From: a virus
IMG/VR virus record: IMGVR_UViG_3300028388_002150
Coordinates: 1 to 46,469 of that record
Strand: one strand, 5' to 3'
DNA: 46,469 bases
Below the pieces are notes generated by a model. The model had not been told where the DNA came from and did no database searches. It saw only the letters and a program-made list of their open reading frames with translations. Shown here in pieces: positions 25,533 through 32,563 of the stretch. Position numbers and translations under genes: made by a program. The first letter of the stretch is position 1, and every line of letters begins with the position of its first letter.

Positions 25533-25892
25533 TTAGAAGTCCATTGGGTCTTCATCTGTAGTAGTATCAGCGTTAGCCTTACTAACTAAAGCCTCGGTTC
25601 CCTCTGGTAGTTTAAAGTTAATAACTTCCTTTGTTCCTCCGTCTCTCGTCTCTACTGTCTTACGTACAAGTTGTAGCTTTACTTTATCTCCTTCACCCCA
25701 GTCATCTGTTACACCTGCTGTAGATGTACCATTCAACCAGCGTTCTTCTCCATTAAATTCATCTCCGTTAATGTCCATTAGCATCTCTTCAACTGGCAGG
25801 ATACCCATACTTTCGAAGTCGTACTCCTTACCTGTCTTCTTGCTAACACCTTGTCGCCGTTGTCGGCTTACTTTCTTAATTGTAATTATCAT
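25533..25892 (-). CDS. ssb: putative single-stranded DNA-binding protein
   Basis: This 119-aa protein has a basic N-terminal strand (ITIKKVSRQRRQG), an OB-fold-like middle (GDKVKLQLVRK, VINFKLP) and an acidic flexible tail ending DEDPMDF. The tail, with acidic residues followed by a terminal Phe, is the hallmark by which SSBs recruit partner proteins. It lies next to the primase/helicase genes. The body is too divergent for a family name, so the call leans on the tail, size and position. Confidence 0.65.
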   Translation of the reverse strand: MIITIKKVSRQRRQGVSKKTGKEYDFESMGILPVEEMLMDINGDEFNGEERWLNGTSTAGVTDDWGEGDKVKLQLVRKTVETRDGGTKEVINFKLPEGTEALVSKANADTTTDEDPMDF

Positions 25893-25893
25893 A

Positions 25894-26187
25894 TTATATT
25901 ATTTTAAACTCGTTAATATCCACAAACATCTGCTGTCCATGTCCGTAATCATCTGTTTCTCCTAAGCGTAGGAAATCTTTCAACAGCATTTCGTAAGTAA
26001 CATCAGACTCTTCGTCTATAATCCTTACGTTCCTACACTTAAGGTTGTCAAGTTCAGCCAATGTATCACTGTCAACTCCCCAACCGTGGTACTTACGAAA
26101 GAAATGTTTACTTCTTTGTACACGCTTAGTGAATGTGTCTCCGAACATCTTACCTATAACTTGACCCCTTTTGTTAAAGAACTCCAT
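25894..26187 (-). CDS. small protein beside the primase gene, unknown
   Basis: This 97-aa protein has a basic N-terminal half with aromatic residues (KHFFRKYHGWGVD) and an acidic C-terminal half. Its ATG overlaps the stop of the primase zinc-domain gene, so the two are translationally coupled and may work together. No known family is recognised. Confidence 0.5.
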   Translation of the reverse strand: MEFFNKRGQVIGKMFGDTFTKRVQRSKHFFRKYHGWGVDSDTLAELDNLKCRNVRIIDEESDVTYEMLLKDFLRLGETDDYGHGQQMFVDINEFKII

Positions 26188-26465
26188 TAAATATATTTTC
26201 TTAATTCTTCTACTGCTTCTGGTAATGTAGCCCCTAAGTCTACAAGGAAGTCTATACTATTCCCATGCTTTGGACAACCGAAACATTTATAACCACCATT
26301 ATACCTTTCATTGGTTGGGTAGATGGTACAGCTCGGTGTATTCTCTGCATGGAAGGGGCATAGTATTTTAGCACGTCTGTTTATATTTGTCAACCCTAGT
26401 ACATAGTGTAGTGGTACTGAGCGACATGCTTCTATTACCTCTGGACTAAAAGTCGTCTGGGTCAT
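26187..26465 (-). CDS. stand-alone CHC2 zinc-binding domain of DNA primase
   Basis: This 92-aa protein is just the primase zinc domain: CPFHAENTPSC (Cys36, His39) and YKCFGCPKHGNSIDFL (Cys61, Cys64), followed by a helix. In T7 gp4 and DnaG this domain is the N-terminus of the primase and chooses the priming site. Here it is a separate gene, and it lies downstream of the TOPRIM-helicase gene, overlapping it by 20 bp. The two products must meet in trans to make primers. Confidence 0.9.
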   Translation of the reverse strand: MTQTTFSPEVIEACRSVPLHYVLGLTNINRRAKILCPFHAENTPSCTIYPTNERYNGGYKCFGCPKHGNSIDFLVDLGATLPEAVEELRKYI

Positions 26466-27897
26466 ACGTTCCTCCTATTATTTGTCTTGGTAAGTCTATC
26501 TTATAAGTCTTGTTCAACATAGGTCCTTTGTTCTTCTGCACATCCACCTCTAGACCCAACTGGTCGTCAGTGGGGTACAACATTACAACAACCTCAGCGT
26601 CCTGCTCAAGAGAACTTGAACCCTTTAGGTTCTTTAGTGTAGGGCGTTGCCCTGCCTGCACTGCACCTCTGTTAATGTGACTGATTACTATAATTATAAT
26701 ACCATTCTCTTCTGCCACATGCTTAAGGGCGTGCATTTTCTCAGAGATTAAAGCTTCTTTGTTCTGTGTACCACGTATGATGTAGTCCATGTGGTCAATG
26801 ATTGCCACCTTGACACCGAACAGTCTCTTTGCTCTTGCTATGGTGGACTCCAGGTCCTTGAGTGATGGCTTAGCCATGTACACTGGTAGCATAGACAACT
26901 TCTTCGCATGTTCTAACCACTCATCTTTAGGTGTGAACTGCATGTCTTCCTGTGTCTTTGCTGTACATATCTGTAAGAACCTACGTCCTAGTGAGTATAC
27001 TCCACGCTCAATAGGGAGAAAGAGGGAGGGGATACCTTTGTCCGCTAGCTCCTTGATTATATTGAGAGAGTACACAGACTTACCTGCATTGGTCTCACCA
27101 GACACTACTACTAACTGGTCACGTTCTAGCTTAACACCAGGTAGTAGGTCTATCTCTAGGTAATCCATAGGGTCATCAATCAGCTTCTGAATGACATCAC
27201 CTAAACCAGAGAACTCATACTTATAGAATGGTGTTGCTTTAGCAAACATATTACGTAGGTCTTCTGGCTTATGCTTTAACATGTACTCATTAGCATCCTT
27301 TATACCTTCGGGGTACACAACATTACGACACTTCTCTAAGCCAATACGCTCCGCTAATTCTTTGGCGGCCATCTGCCCTGGCTCATCGTTATCAAAGGCT
27401 AACCATATAGAACCTATCTTATCTAACTCTTCTATCCACACTCCGTATGAGTTAGCACCAGCACCTGGGGAGATTACATTCTTGAACCCCATTTGCCACA
27501 GGCTCATACAATCAAACTCTCCTTCTGCTATAGCTAAACCATTCTTACCTTTATATTCTTTCTTAGCCTCATCAAAGCCTGATTCGTTGTACACCCACTG
27601 TTCAGCGTTAGACTCTGAGGTGTAGCGTATCTTCTTAGGCTTGAGTAATCGGTACTTGATATTGATTAGCTCTCCGTCCTTAAAGTGTGGTATTGCCACT
27701 GCGTTCTTGGACTTACAATATCCTAGCTTGAAGTAGTCGATAGTCTCGTCGGTCAGTCCTCGTTCCTTCTGTAAGTATTCATATGCTGGGCTTGCCCTAA
27801 GGTCTCCAATCATTCCCTCTAGCTTCTTAGGGTCTGGCTTAGTGTACTCTACACCTGCCACCTGCTGCATTGATTGTATCTTGGTTTTAAAATCCAT
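26446..27897 (-). CDS. TOPRIM primase core fused to DnaB-type helicase (T7 gp4-like without zinc domain)
   Basis: This 483-aa protein has a TOPRIM fold (Glu125 in IAEGEFD, Asp169 and Asp171 in AFDNDEPG) then a RecA-type hexameric helicase: Walker A GETNAGKS (267-274), Walker B IIDH (366-369), sensor VISHINR (404-410). This is the layout of T7 gene 4 protein minus the N-terminal zinc finger, which is encoded by the overlapping downstream gene. It unwinds DNA and makes RNA primers for a polymerase that the window does not encode. Confidence 0.93.
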   Translation of the reverse strand: MDFKTKIQSMQQVAGVEYTKPDPKKLEGMIGDLRASPAYEYLQKERGLTDETIDYFKLGYCKSKNAVAIPHFKDGELINIKYRLLKPKKIRYTSESNAEQWVYNESGFDEAKKEYKGKNGLAIAEGEFDCMSLWQMGFKNVISPGAGANSYGVWIEELDKIGSIWLAFDNDEPGQMAAKELAERIGLEKCRNVVYPEGIKDANEYMLKHKPEDLRNMFAKATPFYKYEFSGLGDVIQKLIDDPMDYLEIDLLPGVKLERDQLVVVSGETNAGKSVYSLNIIKELADKGIPSLFLPIERGVYSLGRRFLQICTAKTQEDMQFTPKDEWLEHAKKLSMLPVYMAKPSLKDLESTIARAKRLFGVKVAIIDHMDYIIRGTQNKEALISEKMHALKHVAEENGIIIIVISHINRGAVQAGQRPTLKNLKGSSSLEQDAEVVVMLYPTDDQLGLEVDVQKNKGPMLNKTYKIDLPRQIIGGTYDPDDF

Positions 27898-27923
27898 TAG
27901 CTATTTCTTATTCTTATATATTC

Positions 27924-28067
27924 TTAAACACTTATCACTCTGTCTTTATAGTCCACACTCTTTCCCTTAAAGTAGTTCTCTAGGATTTGATTTAAATGTT
28001 CTTCATTACCTGGAGTGTGTTCAGTTTTAAACTCTACTGTGATTTGGATTGTTTGAGGGTCGTTCAT
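27924..28067 (-). CDS. small protein (47 aa), unknown
   Basis: ATG at 28067, TAA at 27924. The frame encodes 47 aa (starts MNDPQTIQITVEFK, ends DRVISV). It begins 1 nt after the stop of the upstream small gene and fills the gap before the helicase gene; that tight packing and the mixed strand/helix composition support a real gene. The function is unknown. Confidence 0.6.
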   Translation of the reverse strand: MNDPQTIQITVEFKTEHTPGNEEHLNQILENYFKGKSVDYKDRVISV

Positions 28068-28068
28068 G

Positions 28069-28248
28069 CTACTCTAGTATTTGATTGATAATGTCTTTGA
28101 CTTTTTTAACTGCGTTTGTGGTGTGTACTTCATTCTCAACCCTCTCTAACAACGCTTCCTTAATAGCTTGGCGGTCTTTCTTAATGTGGTGAGTAAGCCA
28201 CGTTCTGGCCATAACATCAAGGTCTTCTAATTCTGGTATTTCTTTCAT
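28069..28248 (-). CDS. small helical protein (59 aa), unknown
   Basis: Read from the ATG at 28248, which overlaps the TGA of the 30-aa ORF upstream (ATGA), this charged helical protein ends KVKDIINQILE. A GTG at 28257 would give three more residues. It is tightly coupled to the genes on both sides. No known family is recognised. Confidence 0.55.
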   Translation of the reverse strand: MKEIPELEDLDVMARTWLTHHIKKDRQAIKEALLERVENEVHTTNAVKKVKDIINQILE

Positions 28249-28337
28249 ATCACACACATTAAATGCTCATAAAGTTTCATTGTCGTATGATAGTTCTCGG
28301 CAGTAAGAAATACTGTGGCTGTTACTGTTGTTGTCAT
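28245..28337 (-). CDS. possible 30-aa leader or small protein
   Basis: ATG at 28337 and TGA at 28245 define a 30-aa frame that overlaps the next gene by 4 bp (ATGA). The overlap suggests translational coupling, as with a leader peptide. It lies 36 nt downstream of the tRNA-like element at 28373-28450. There is no Shine-Dalgarno site; confidence is low. Confidence 0.35.
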   Translation of the reverse strand: MTTTVTATVFLTAENYHTTMKLYEHLMCVI

Positions 28338-28372
28338 AATAATAATATTAAACTTATATATGCTAGACTGTG

Positions 28373-28450
28373 CGGGTACGGTGGGATTCGAACCCACTTA
28401 TCCATAGCGTACCCAGAAGGAGCCACCGCAGTGACTCCGTAGTCACTACG
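28373..28450 (-). ncRNA. tRNA-like minihelix with upstream 10-bp hairpin
   Basis: On the minus strand 28414-28373 reads as a tRNA acceptor stem (GGGTACG paired with CGTACCC, 7 bp perfect) plus a canonical T arm (GTGGG-TTCGAAT-CCCAC) and discriminator G, joined by only 10 nt. There is no D arm and no anticodon arm. Upstream (28450-28427) is a 10-bp hairpin with loop ACGG. The perfect acceptor stem argues against chance. It could be a tRNA mimic, a processed tRNA remnant, or a signal for RNase P or tRNA-maturation enzymes. Confidence 0.65.
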
Positions 28451-28464
28451 TGACCGTTGGTGAA

Positions 28465-28656
28465 TTATGTGTCGGGTCCGGCATACTCATTAGAGAAACG
28501 TTCTTGCCGTTCCTCAAGGGACTGGCAGTACTTGAGTCGTTCAAGTGCTTTACCTTGACACTCCCTGCTACAAACAACGACATGCCAACCCATTGCGTAG
28601 AACGCAGGGTTGTCTTTGCTGATGTCTTTCTTGCAGACAGGACACACCTCATTCAT
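28465..28656 (-). CDS. small zinc-finger protein
   Basis: From the ATG at 28656, preceded by a good GGAGG ribosome site at 8-nt spacing, this is 63 aa with Cys5, Cys8, Cys29 and Cys33 (CPVC and CSREC) forming a treble-clef-like zinc site, then a charged helix. A longer frame from 28776 exists but overlaps the upstream gene fully. It may be a nucleic-acid or protein-binding regulator; the target is unknown. Confidence 0.65.
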   Translation of the reverse strand: MNEVCPVCKKDISKDNPAFYAMGWHVVVCSRECQGKALERLKYCQSLEERQERFSNEYAGPDT

Positions 28657-28882
28657 CTTTCTTTCCTCCGTCGATGACAGTGAAGTTACTGTGGTTGAGT
28701 TGCTCGACCATAGTATCCTCATCAATAATCTCAGAGATACGGCACGCCAAAGCAACCAAACAATTAATCGATTCATTGTCCATACCTCTAATGAGTTGCA
28801 GTATCTTTAATGCCTGGTCGAATTCTTTACGACCAAACATAAAGATAACATACCTCTCCTGTTTGTCAAGTGTAACTTTCAT
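28649..28882 (-). CDS. small protein (77 aa), unknown
   Basis: The start has a clear GGAGG site. The protein begins MKVTLDKQERYVIF and is mainly helical with a central hydrophobic region (INCLVALACRISEI). It overlaps both neighbours by a few bases (28649-28656 and 28882), so it is coupled with the zinc-finger and HNH genes. No family is recognised. Confidence 0.6.
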   Translation of the reverse strand: MKVTLDKQERYVIFMFGRKEFDQALKILQLIRGMDNESINCLVALACRISEIIDEDTMVEQLNHSNFTVIDGGKKDE

Positions 28883-29262
28883 TACTTCCTCCTCACTGTT
28901 GGAAGGTGTCTGAGTACTTCACACTGGCAGTCTGCACAGTAACGTCTGCTACGTCGGAAACGAGCTGTCGTCTTAGTGCGAGGTTGTGCCTGTAAGTACC
29001 AGTCTGGAGGCATGAACTCCTCGTTGAGTCTTTTAACAAACTCAGTTGGTAGCTCATTCTTAACTAGTGTGTGCCACGCAAGGTGGTCAACACGTCTAAG
29101 GATTGAAAGATTACGTTCTTCATTGATATGTTTACCAAGGTAAGAACGCTTGCGTGAACGAGGGTGTCGGTGGTGTACCTCGTAAGGCTCACCTTGCTCA
29201 AGGGTCATAGCCCTTGCGACTTCTCGCTTCTGTCTAATGGTAGACCTGGTTTTCCTAGCCAT
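28882..29262 (-). CDS. HNH-like nuclease domain protein
   Basis: This 126-aa basic protein has an HNH-type core: HHRHP (residues 30-34), Asn51 in ERNLSIL, and His60/His64 in VDHLAWHTLV. A C-terminal CADCQC cluster could bind zinc. Its start has an AGAGG ribosome site. HNH proteins in phages may be homing endonucleases or DNA-processing nucleases; it is free-standing here, with the arginine-rich tail typical of DNA binders. Direct repeats lie in front of it. Confidence 0.7.
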   Translation of the reverse strand: MARKTRSTIRQKREVARAMTLEQGEPYEVHHRHPRSRKRSYLGKHINEERNLSILRRVDHLAWHTLVKNELPTEFVKRLNEEFMPPDWYLQAQPRTKTTARFRRSRRYCADCQCEVLRHLPTVRRK

Positions 29263-29442
29263 AGTTCACCTCTAAAGAACTTGCGTTCGAAAGAACTTTC
29301 GTTCAAAAGAACATAGTTAAAAGAACATGTACTGTCACCCAGTACGGTTACACTGTGTATCTAACACAGCTTACAAGGGGTGTGTCTTCCCCCCCCTGTT
29401 AAGCTAAGCAAGAAACTACTGTCTAAGTAAGAGACTGTCGTC
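29263..29442 (-). promoter_or_regulatory. leader/operator region with AAAGAAC repeats and hairpins
   Basis: Four copies of AAAGAAC start at 29274, 29290, 29306 and 29320 (16, 16 and 14 bp apart), two of them in GAAC-N4-GTTC dyads, with CGAAAG/CTTTCG in between. Further upstream are stems GTACTG/CAGTAC, CTGTGT/ACACAG, a G/C-rich interrupted stem bounded by AGCTTA/TAAGCT, and GAGAC/GTCTC. No consensus promoter is seen. The helical-turn spacing suggests a protein array in front of the HNH gene, or a structured leader. Confidence 0.55.
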
Positions 29443-30318
29443 TCAAGAAAGAGACATCATAGCTTCGGTATACACTTCCCTTGTCTGTGTGTTACCTAAG
29501 CCTGGTGCAGTGTTAACCTCAAGGACATAAACCAGACCGTCATTATCCATGATGATATCAACAGCACCAAAGTCTAAGCCTAGTGCTTTGATAGCGTCAA
29601 TCGCTAAGTTCTCTACTCTCTCTAGTCTTTCAAGATTACCTGTTCGATATACCCAACCGCTTTCTAAGTTACGTACAGTAGACTGTTCCTCTGTGGGTGT
29701 GTCTACTACGTCTTCGTCTACCCAACGACGTGACTTCTTCTGATATAGAATGATATCATTATTGAACACATGTACCCTGTACTCACCTGCATTAGGTACT
29801 TGCTTTGTGTAGAGTGGTGCATTAGGTATTGCTTTATAGACTTTTTCTATCTCATCCTGTACCAGAGAACTTAGGTGGTCGTAGCCCAGCTCTAGTAGTG
29901 CGTCTGAGATATTAGATAGCTCACCTGCGGGGTTTAATCCTACCCGCAACACTTCTATACCGTCACCACTATGACCGTCTAGTTTATGGCGGGCAAACAC
30001 AACCTTTCCATTGTCGTACCAGTCTTGAGCTACTTGTTTATCGTATGTCCAAGGTACAGTAGATACTCCCTTGTCTGACAACGCTCTGAATGTTGAAAGT
30101 TTATTGCTTGCAATAGCAACAGACTCAGGTGAGTTAATATACTTTGCGTCACCTTGCCCCCACCATTGCGGAGTACGTGAGTTGCCCCAGTTAATTATGA
30201 CATGGTTGTCTCTTGGTGTGTATCTACTACCTTGTAGTCTAATAGATAGACCATTTAGTGCTTCTTTAATAAAGTTTACTGACTTACTGCCAGTACGATA
30301 TGGGTATATTCTAAACAT
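29443..30318 (-). CDS. ATP-grasp ligase
   Basis: This 291-aa protein has an ATP-grasp fold of the RimK/D-Ala ligase type: Gly-rich loop HKLDGHSGDG (111-120) after a lysine-bearing strand, EYRVHVF, and the metal-binding end LVYVLEVNTAPGLG with Glu and Asn. These enzymes activate a carboxylate as acyl-phosphate and join it to an amine. It has its own promoter at 30388-30416 and lies beside a glutamine amidotransferase and two amidoligases, a set noted in comparative genomics of phages. The substrate is unknown: a virion protein, a cell-wall peptide or a small metabolite. Confidence 0.85.
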   Translation of the reverse strand: MFRIYPYRTGSKSVNFIKEALNGLSIRLQGSRYTPRDNHVIINWGNSRTPQWWGQGDAKYINSPESVAIASNKLSTFRALSDKGVSTVPWTYDKQVAQDWYDNGKVVFARHKLDGHSGDGIEVLRVGLNPAGELSNISDALLELGYDHLSSLVQDEIEKVYKAIPNAPLYTKQVPNAGEYRVHVFNNDIILYQKKSRRWVDEDVVDTPTEEQSTVRNLESGWVYRTGNLERLERVENLAIDAIKALGLDFGAVDIIMDNDGLVYVLEVNTAPGLGNTQTREVYTEAMMSLS

Positions 30319-30387
30319 ATTATCTTAAACTTAGTAACGCTAACGCTATGACTACTATGAGCCACTCAATTAGCATTTGTTATTTGT

Positions 30388-30416
30388 ATTTTATCATAGT
30401 TTTAATAAAAAGTCAA
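30388..30416 (-). promoter_or_regulatory. sigma-70 promoter for the ATP-grasp gene
   Basis: On the minus strand TTGACT (30416-30411), 17-bp spacer, TAAAAT (30393-30388). The predicted start at about 30380 gives a 60-nt leader to the ATP-grasp ATG (30318). It is back to back with the plus-strand promoter at 30501-30529, with 84 bp between holding an AGTGGG/CCCACT inverted repeat that could serve both. Confidence 0.8.
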
Positions 30417-30500
30417 GCGTTATTAACTTGACCAGAAGTGGGTAAGTGCCAACTAAATGTAACACTCTTATATCTCCCACTACTGGGCAAGCTAAAGGAC

Positions 30501-30529
30501 TTGACAAATATAATGAAGTATGATATAAT
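30501..30529 (+). promoter_or_regulatory. sigma-70 promoter, perfect consensus, facing a non-coding region
   Basis: TTGACA (30501-30506), 17-bp spacer, TATAAT (30524-30529). It points into a region without any long plus-strand ORF. The first ATG, exactly 7 nt after the -10 box, opens only a 20-codon frame. The transcript would be antisense to the neighbouring early operon if it ran past 30916. Confidence 0.9.
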
Positions 30530-30535
30530 ATGGGG

Positions 30536-30900
30536 GATGTTTAGATATTATATCTTACTCCGTGTGAGGGGAACCGGCAGGTCTGGCTTTACACGTTAAT
30601 CTCATATGTCCAGAAGTGCCTCCTATGACTGGTGATAATTCCAGCGTGCTACACTGCAAAGTGTACAAAGGATGGTGGCGGTAGACAATCCGCAGTGCGA
30701 CGTAGGCGTAAGGGTATACCCGATACACTACACACACGCACTTAAAATGCCTCACAAGCCGTGTCCTGAAACCCAGGAACAGATAGTATGTGTGTGATAA
30801 GGTTACACTATGTGACCTAGCCGAAACCTCTGTGATTACATAGGGGAATAAACCTCCGTTTGTACTACCTGCAAGGGTACATATTAACCACCTAGTATTA
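30536..30900 (+). ncRNA. structured non-coding RNA, about 360 nt, unknown class
   Basis: Downstream of a perfect promoter lie at least seven local stems: 30650-30665 (TACACT-GCAA-AGTGTA, a GNRA tetraloop), 30678-30693 (GCGG/CCGC), 30695-30741 (GTGCG/CGCAC), 30764-30778 (TCCTG/CAGGA), 30801-30817 (GGTTACA/TGTGACC), 30827-30846 (8 bp) and 30862-30880. No ORF over 25 codons is seen on this strand and no terminator U-run is clear, so the 3' end is a guess. It is more G/C-rich than other gaps in the window, as expected for a folded RNA. Confidence 0.7.
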
Positions 30901-30916
30901 AGTAGTTACTATTCTT

Positions 30917-31240
30917 CTAATAATGTTTAATCTTATGTTTGGTTAGTATATCTAGCACCTTAAGTCTGGCACTATGTCGTAACTCTTCACCTCTACTACT
31001 CTCCCTCCAGTCTATAGCAGGGTTGTGTAAGTCTGCCCTCTCATCTTGGTTTAAGTGTCTTAATTTAATTGTGTCTCCCATATTTTCTATACTAGGTTGA
31101 TAAGGATTATCGTTGGTACCTCTTAGTGTCTCGATAGCACTTACTAAGTTATCGGAACTTAATGAGCTACCGATAAAGTCGGTGGCCGGCACATAGTCTG
31201 ATGTTGACTCCCACCTGTAAGCTCTTGGTTCTGGTGGCAT
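30917..31240 (-). CDS. protein of unknown function within the amidoligase cluster
   Basis: This 107-aa hydrophilic protein, with a proline-rich start (PPEPRAYRWES) and a helical C-terminus, begins 3 bp after the glutamine amidotransferase gene. No family is recognised. Its fixed place between the GAT-II and ATP-grasp genes makes it a candidate partner or substrate of the ligases; that is inference only. Confidence 0.55.
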   Translation of the reverse strand: MPPEPRAYRWESTSDYVPATDFIGSSLSSDNLVSAIETLRGTNDNPYQPSIENMGDTIKLRHLNQDERADLHNPAIDWRESSRGEELRHSARLKVLDILTKHKIKHY

Positions 31241-31243
31241 AGA

Positions 31244-32560
31244 CTACGTTCTCTCACTATACTCATAATCAACGAACTCTTGAGCAGTAGCAACAGTTTC
31301 TTCTACAACTTGCATATCTATACCGAGTGCTGACATGTCTTCCTCTAGTGTCTGTAGCTCCAGCTCAAGGTTAGCGTCACGACCATTGTAGGTTTCTTTG
31401 TCTAGGCTATCTTCTTGGTATAACTCAGCTATACGTTCACGTTCGTACTCTTTACGAGCATACTTCATTGCTAACTCTTCTAGTAACTCTTGGTCTTTGT
31501 CTGGCTCTACCACCGGCACATCTTCATAGTGATACGCTTCACTAAACATTGGCCGATTGTTTTCATTATCCCCAAGAAATATCTTAGGTACGTATATGGT
31601 CTGGTATTTGCCGTCAATTAGCTGTGATGCCTGTAACTCAAACTCATCCATTGGTGCACCAGAGTCTATTGCTTCTGAGTAAGTGTACATTGCATTGACT
31701 AACCCATAGATGTTGGTGGTCCTGTCTACTGTAGCAGGTAGTGCCTTCTTCTCAGGTGGTTCGTTGACTTGGTAACCCCTGTAGCCATATCCAGCAGTCT
31801 GCCTGTATCCCCTGTCCATATCCATTTCAGACTCTTGTGTCTTGAATGTAACAGGGTCAATATGGAAGAACTTCATAGCGTCTACCTCTTTACCTGGTCC
31901 TTCTGATGCAATCAGTATCCAACCCTTTCTGTCTTGTCTTGCTAATGAACGACCATAATTCTGTCCATAAAACACATCAACTACTTTGTTTGTACCCTTC
32001 TCAAGTACAACACCTAGTACAGCAGCTGCACCAACAGCAGATATACTAGTGTCTTTGGCTTCAAAGTAACGTGCTATCTCAATAGCAAGTGACTCGCTAT
32101 CATTATACTTCTCCTTACCATACTCTAAGAACTCGGTGGTCTGATTGTGTTTGTACTTAACAAACGTTTCCTCCTCGTACTCAGTGGTGTATTTGTAACC
32201 CAACTCTTCGTGCTTCTTATGCATGTCATCATGGTTACTAATTACACCATTATGCATGACTAAGTAATCATACTCTAGCTCGTCATTAGATACAAACATT
32301 GGGTGTGTTGTACCTAGTGTGTTTGGTGTACTCGTGGGGTATCTGTGATGAAACAATATCATCTCAGACTTCTCGTTTAGTAGACTCTTCTTCATGCTAT
32401 CTTCGTACAAGAAACGCTTGAGGTCTACTACCTTTCCGTCTTGAATGGCAATGTATCCGTAACCATCAGTACCACGTGCTCTCTGCTTTTGATACAGGTC
32501 GTACACTCTCTTACCTGTATGTTTGTCTTTTTTAGTAGCAACAAATGCTAATCCACACAT
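31244..32560 (-). CDS. class II glutamine amidotransferase (Ntn hydrolase)
   Basis: This 438-aa protein starts MCG, giving the N-terminal nucleophile Cys2 after Met removal. Other GAT-II motifs are in order: RGTDGYG (29-35), HHRYPTSTPNT (71-81), THP (85-87), MHNGVISN (102-109) and DSESLAIEIARYF. It frees ammonia from glutamine for a partner synthetase. The last 180 residues are an unrecognised acidic extension, absent from short GATases. The partners are evidently the neighbouring ligases, so the cluster may amidate carboxylates. Confidence 0.9.
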   Translation of the reverse strand: MCGLAFVATKKDKHTGKRVYDLYQKQRARGTDGYGYIAIQDGKVVDLKRFLYEDSMKKSLLNEKSEMILFHHRYPTSTPNTLGTTHPMFVSNDELEYDYLVMHNGVISNHDDMHKKHEELGYKYTTEYEEETFVKYKHNQTTEFLEYGKEKYNDSESLAIEIARYFEAKDTSISAVGAAAVLGVVLEKGTNKVVDVFYGQNYGRSLARQDRKGWILIASEGPGKEVDAMKFFHIDPVTFKTQESEMDMDRGYRQTAGYGYRGYQVNEPPEKKALPATVDRTTNIYGLVNAMYTYSEAIDSGAPMDEFELQASQLIDGKYQTIYVPKIFLGDNENNRPMFSEAYHYEDVPVVEPDKDQELLEELAMKYARKEYERERIAELYQEDSLDKETYNGRDANLELELQTLEEDMSALGIDMQVVEETVATAQEFVDYEYSERT

Positions 32561-32563
32561 AGT

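Noticed and set aside
28373-28414. Phage attachment site in a tRNA 3' end
   Set aside because: No integrase is present and the perfect 5' acceptor strand would not be expected in an attP copy of only the tRNA 3' end; kept as a tRNA-like RNA instead.
30560-30580. Group II intron domain V
   Set aside because: GTGTGAGGGGAACC recalls domain V, but the second strand of the helix is missing and there is no reverse transcriptase.
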